Positions 61,811 to 64,000 of a stretch of DNA of 64,000 nucleotides are shown one piece after another. The stretch spans positions 930,001-994,000 of the forward strand of contig NZ_FCOT01000013.1 in assembly GCF_900046455.1 (NCBI RefSeq), read 5' to 3'. Numbering within the stretch: the first letter of the stretch is position 1; each line of letters starts with the position of its first letter. Source of the DNA: Cellulomonas timonensis (GTDB taxonomy: Bacteria > Actinomycetota > Actinomycetes > Actinomycetales > Cellulomonadaceae). The notes under the pieces were generated by a model. It searched no databases, was not told the origin of the DNA, and worked only from the letters and a program-made list of their open reading frames with translations. The position numbers and the translations under genes are program-made.

Positions 61811-64000
61811 GGGCGCGCTCGGGCGCGGGGCTCGGGAGGGCGATGTCGACGACGAGGGCCTGGCTGTTGAGCACTGTGGTGACGGCGGAGGTCGCGGCGG
61901 GCGGACCCGACGCGCTCATCCGCACCTCGACGAGGTAGTGCTGCGGGGCCTCCACCTCGGCGAAGGCGTAGGTCCCGCCCGTGCCGGTGGTGGTGCTGGC
62001 GACCGGCCCAGCGGCGGTGCCGTAGTCGGTCGCCCGGTACAGGTTGACGACGACGCCCACCGCGCCGACACCGGCCTGGGTGACCTTGCCGCGCACGCTC
62101 GCGGGGCTGGCCAAGGTGGCGTCGAGCACCGCGGACTGGCCCGCGACCAGCGTCACGATGCTCGAGGTGGAGGCCGTCGACGACCGGGAGAACGTGACGG
62201 TGTAGGTGCCGGGAGGCAACGCGTCCACCGCGTACCGGCCCCGCATGGCAGCGGGGGTCGAGGCGGTGGTGACCTGGTACTGCGCGCTCCCTGAGGACAG
62301 CGTCACCGTGACGTTGGGCGCGGGCCCGGTCACCACGCCCTGCTCGTCGGTCTGCGAGGCCGTGCCGGTGAGCTGGGCGGTGGAGGCCCGCATCGTGGCG
62401 TTCACCTGGTCCGCTCGCGGGGCTCCCGAGGCGACGCCCCCGTGGGCGTCGAGGCTCACCGAGACGACCTGCGACGCGAGGTCCGCGCGGGTGAACGTCA
62501 CGGTGTACGAGCCGGGGATCGCGAGGCCGGAGACGGACCACGCGCCCACGTCGGCAGTCGACTGGCTCACCGTCTGCCAGGTGCGCGACCCGTCGCTAAC
62601 GGTCACGCCCACCCCGCCGCCACGCAGGCTGGCCGGGGTGGCGCTGACGGTGCCGCCGAGCCGCCCCGAGTCGACCCCGAGGCTCGCCGAGACGCCGGTG
62701 AGCGCCTGGCCGGCGGCCAGGTCGAGGCTGAGGGTGGCGGACGAGTGGCCCGCCGCCGCGACCACCACGGTGAACGTCGCCGGGGTCGGCAGGTTGCGCA
62801 GGGTGAAGGAGCCGACGTCGCCGTCGGTGAGCGTCACGGTGCGCACCGTGACGTCCCCGGCCGTCGCGATCACCGTGGCATCGCCGATCGGCCCCTGGGA
62901 CCCGACCACCGTCCCGGAGATCGTGCCGTCGCCCTCCAGCAGCCGGATCTCGATGCCGGAGCGCAACTCGCCGGCCGCGACGTCGACGCGCTGCACCTGG
63001 GTGCTGAAGCCTGCCTTCGAGACCACGATGTCGTAGACGTTGGGCGAGGGGACGTCCTCGAGCTGGAACGTGCCGTCCGCTCCGACGGGAGCCGTGCGGA
63101 CGATCGCGCCGGTGGTGGTCCCTGGCGCCGCGCCAGCCAGGTCCTCGGCCTCGATCGGCAGCTCGAGCTGCACAGTGGCGCCCGCCACGTCGGAGCCGAT
63201 CACCGTGCCGGAGAGCGTCGCGGGCACCCCGCCGAGCAGCACCACGAGGCCGCCCACCGACTCCCCGGCGCCGAGCTGGACGGCTGCGGCGTCCTCGGGC
63301 GACGGCGAGGACGGGTACCAGACCTCGCTGAACCCCGCGCCCCGGAACCTGAGCTTGTACTCCCCGGCGGGCAGCTTCGACACCTGGAACGAGCCGTCGT
63401 CCCCGGTCGCCGTCGTCGCGAGCGCCTGGGTGAGGTCCGCGGCGTCGAACGCCTCGACCGCGACGCCGGACACCACCCCCTCGGAGGACAGCAGCCGCAC
63501 CGCGCCCCCGATCGACGACGTCCCGACGGTGGCGCCCTGCTCGCGCGCCTGCGCCACCTGCAGCGCGAGGTCCCGGTCGGCCGCGGACCGGTTCACCACG
63601 CTGGTCAGCGCCACGGCGATGACCACGGCGAACACGCTGACCGCCACGAGCAGGCCGAGCAGGGACATGAGCCCGCGGTTGAATCGGGGACGCTGGACCA
63701 GCACCCCGATGGCCGCCGGCGGCGTGGCGTCGGACACCACGCCCGGCCCCTGCGCGCGGGCGTCCGCGCCGCCGTCAGGCGCGCCGCCGCGTCCACGACG
63801 GCCCGTGGCGACATCGCCGCGCGGATCCGTGACCCGCAGCTCGAACGGGCGCACCGCGGGGCTGCCGAACCAGGGCCGCCGGCCGCGGGCACGCAGCTCT
63901 GTGGTGACCTGCTCCCCCGGCGCCAGGGCGAAGGTGTCGGGGGTGAACGCGAATCTGACCTTGCCCTCGGCGTCGGCGCCGATCAGCGAGGACGTCTCCG
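61807..64000 (-). CDS. Membrane-anchored CnaB-repeat surface protein (5' end outside window; paralogue of the split gene)
   Basis: The frame is open to the right edge (translation there includes SSLIGADAEGKVRFAFTPDT and LRARGRRPWFGSPAVRPFEL, a beta domain as in COG1470-type proteins). A linker leads to RPRFNRGLMSLLGLLVAVSV and FAVVIAVALTSVV, a single membrane helix, then about six CnaB/carboxypeptidase-regulatory-like modules (for example GDDGSFQVSKLPAGEYKLRF). Genuine sequence appears to stop around DIALPSPAP near 61820. The frame then runs on without a stop, overlapping the next gene out of frame. One extra base before 61810 would put the TGA of ATGA in frame, so a single-base deletion is likely here. 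Confidence 0.75.

Overview
The window is very GC-rich, densely packed DNA. Start codons are ATG or GTG (one probable TTG), genes often overlap by 4 nt (ATGA or GTGA), and several starts sit 6-7 nt after a TANNNT-like hexamer. Marker genes (sepH, qcrCAB plus ctaE, class II DAHP synthase, the polyprenyl synthase / Rv2175c / PASTA-kinase neighbourhood, DUF5998, DUF7455, DUF4192) place it in Actinomycetota. The overall feel is Micrococcales, possibly Cellulomonadaceae; that finer placement is inference.

Positions 1-43,300 are mostly chromosomal core genes. In order: the C-terminal end of the septation protein SepH; a leftward operon of a fused GNAT/acyl-CoA synthetase, a DUF5998 protein, an alkaline-phosphatase-family enzyme and thymidine kinase; a type IIA topoisomerase pair (A subunit 6,053-8,518 and B subunit 10,492-12,618) flanking a YhhN membrane protein and a tandem GNAT; the primary sigma factor; a universal stress protein; DUF4192; a small lipoprotein; a block syntenic with M. 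tuberculosis Rv2173-Rv2178c (polyprenyl synthase, Rv2175c-like regulator, LysM/transglycosylase, PknL-like PASTA kinase, DAHP synthase) followed by a PPi-dependent phosphofructokinase; acyltransferase, glucokinase and acyl-CoA synthetase; an NYN-domain protein, a DEDD exonuclease/GIY-YIG fusion and a Lrp-type RAM protein; trpD with a receiver-like protein; ctaE-qcrCAB; and superoxide dismutase.

Positions 40,600-64,000 hold an extracellular contractile injection system (eCIS, phage-tail-like) locus. A large LuxR-type regulator faces away from a tightly coupled rightward operon: sheath, inner tube, a small assembly protein, a 59-aa DUF6760 protein, second tube, a long Ala/Pro-rich protein (apparently in two pieces), LysM protein, VgrG-like spike, gp25-like baseplate protein, baseplate J-like protein, tail protein I-like protein, and a double zinc-ribbon protein with a C-terminal membrane segment. 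Facing it are two paralogous giant surface-type proteins built as a beta-rich domain, one membrane segment and many CnaB / carboxypeptidase-regulatory-like repeats. The AAA+ ATPase, terminator cap, tape measure, fibre and PAAR tip are not in the window.

Two places in this locus look like assembly artefacts rather than biology. At 60,718-60,783 there is an almost intact Illumina Nextera i7 adapter, including a standard 8-nt index, and it splits one giant gene in two. At 47,418-47,610 a perfect 29-bp inverted repeat brackets about 135 bp of odd sequence that vaguely resembles the same adapter and splits the Ala/Pro-rich gene. Separately, a 35-bp tandem duplication at 2,446-2,517 shifts the frame at the start of the phosphatase gene. 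Gene order and contiguity at these points should be treated with caution.
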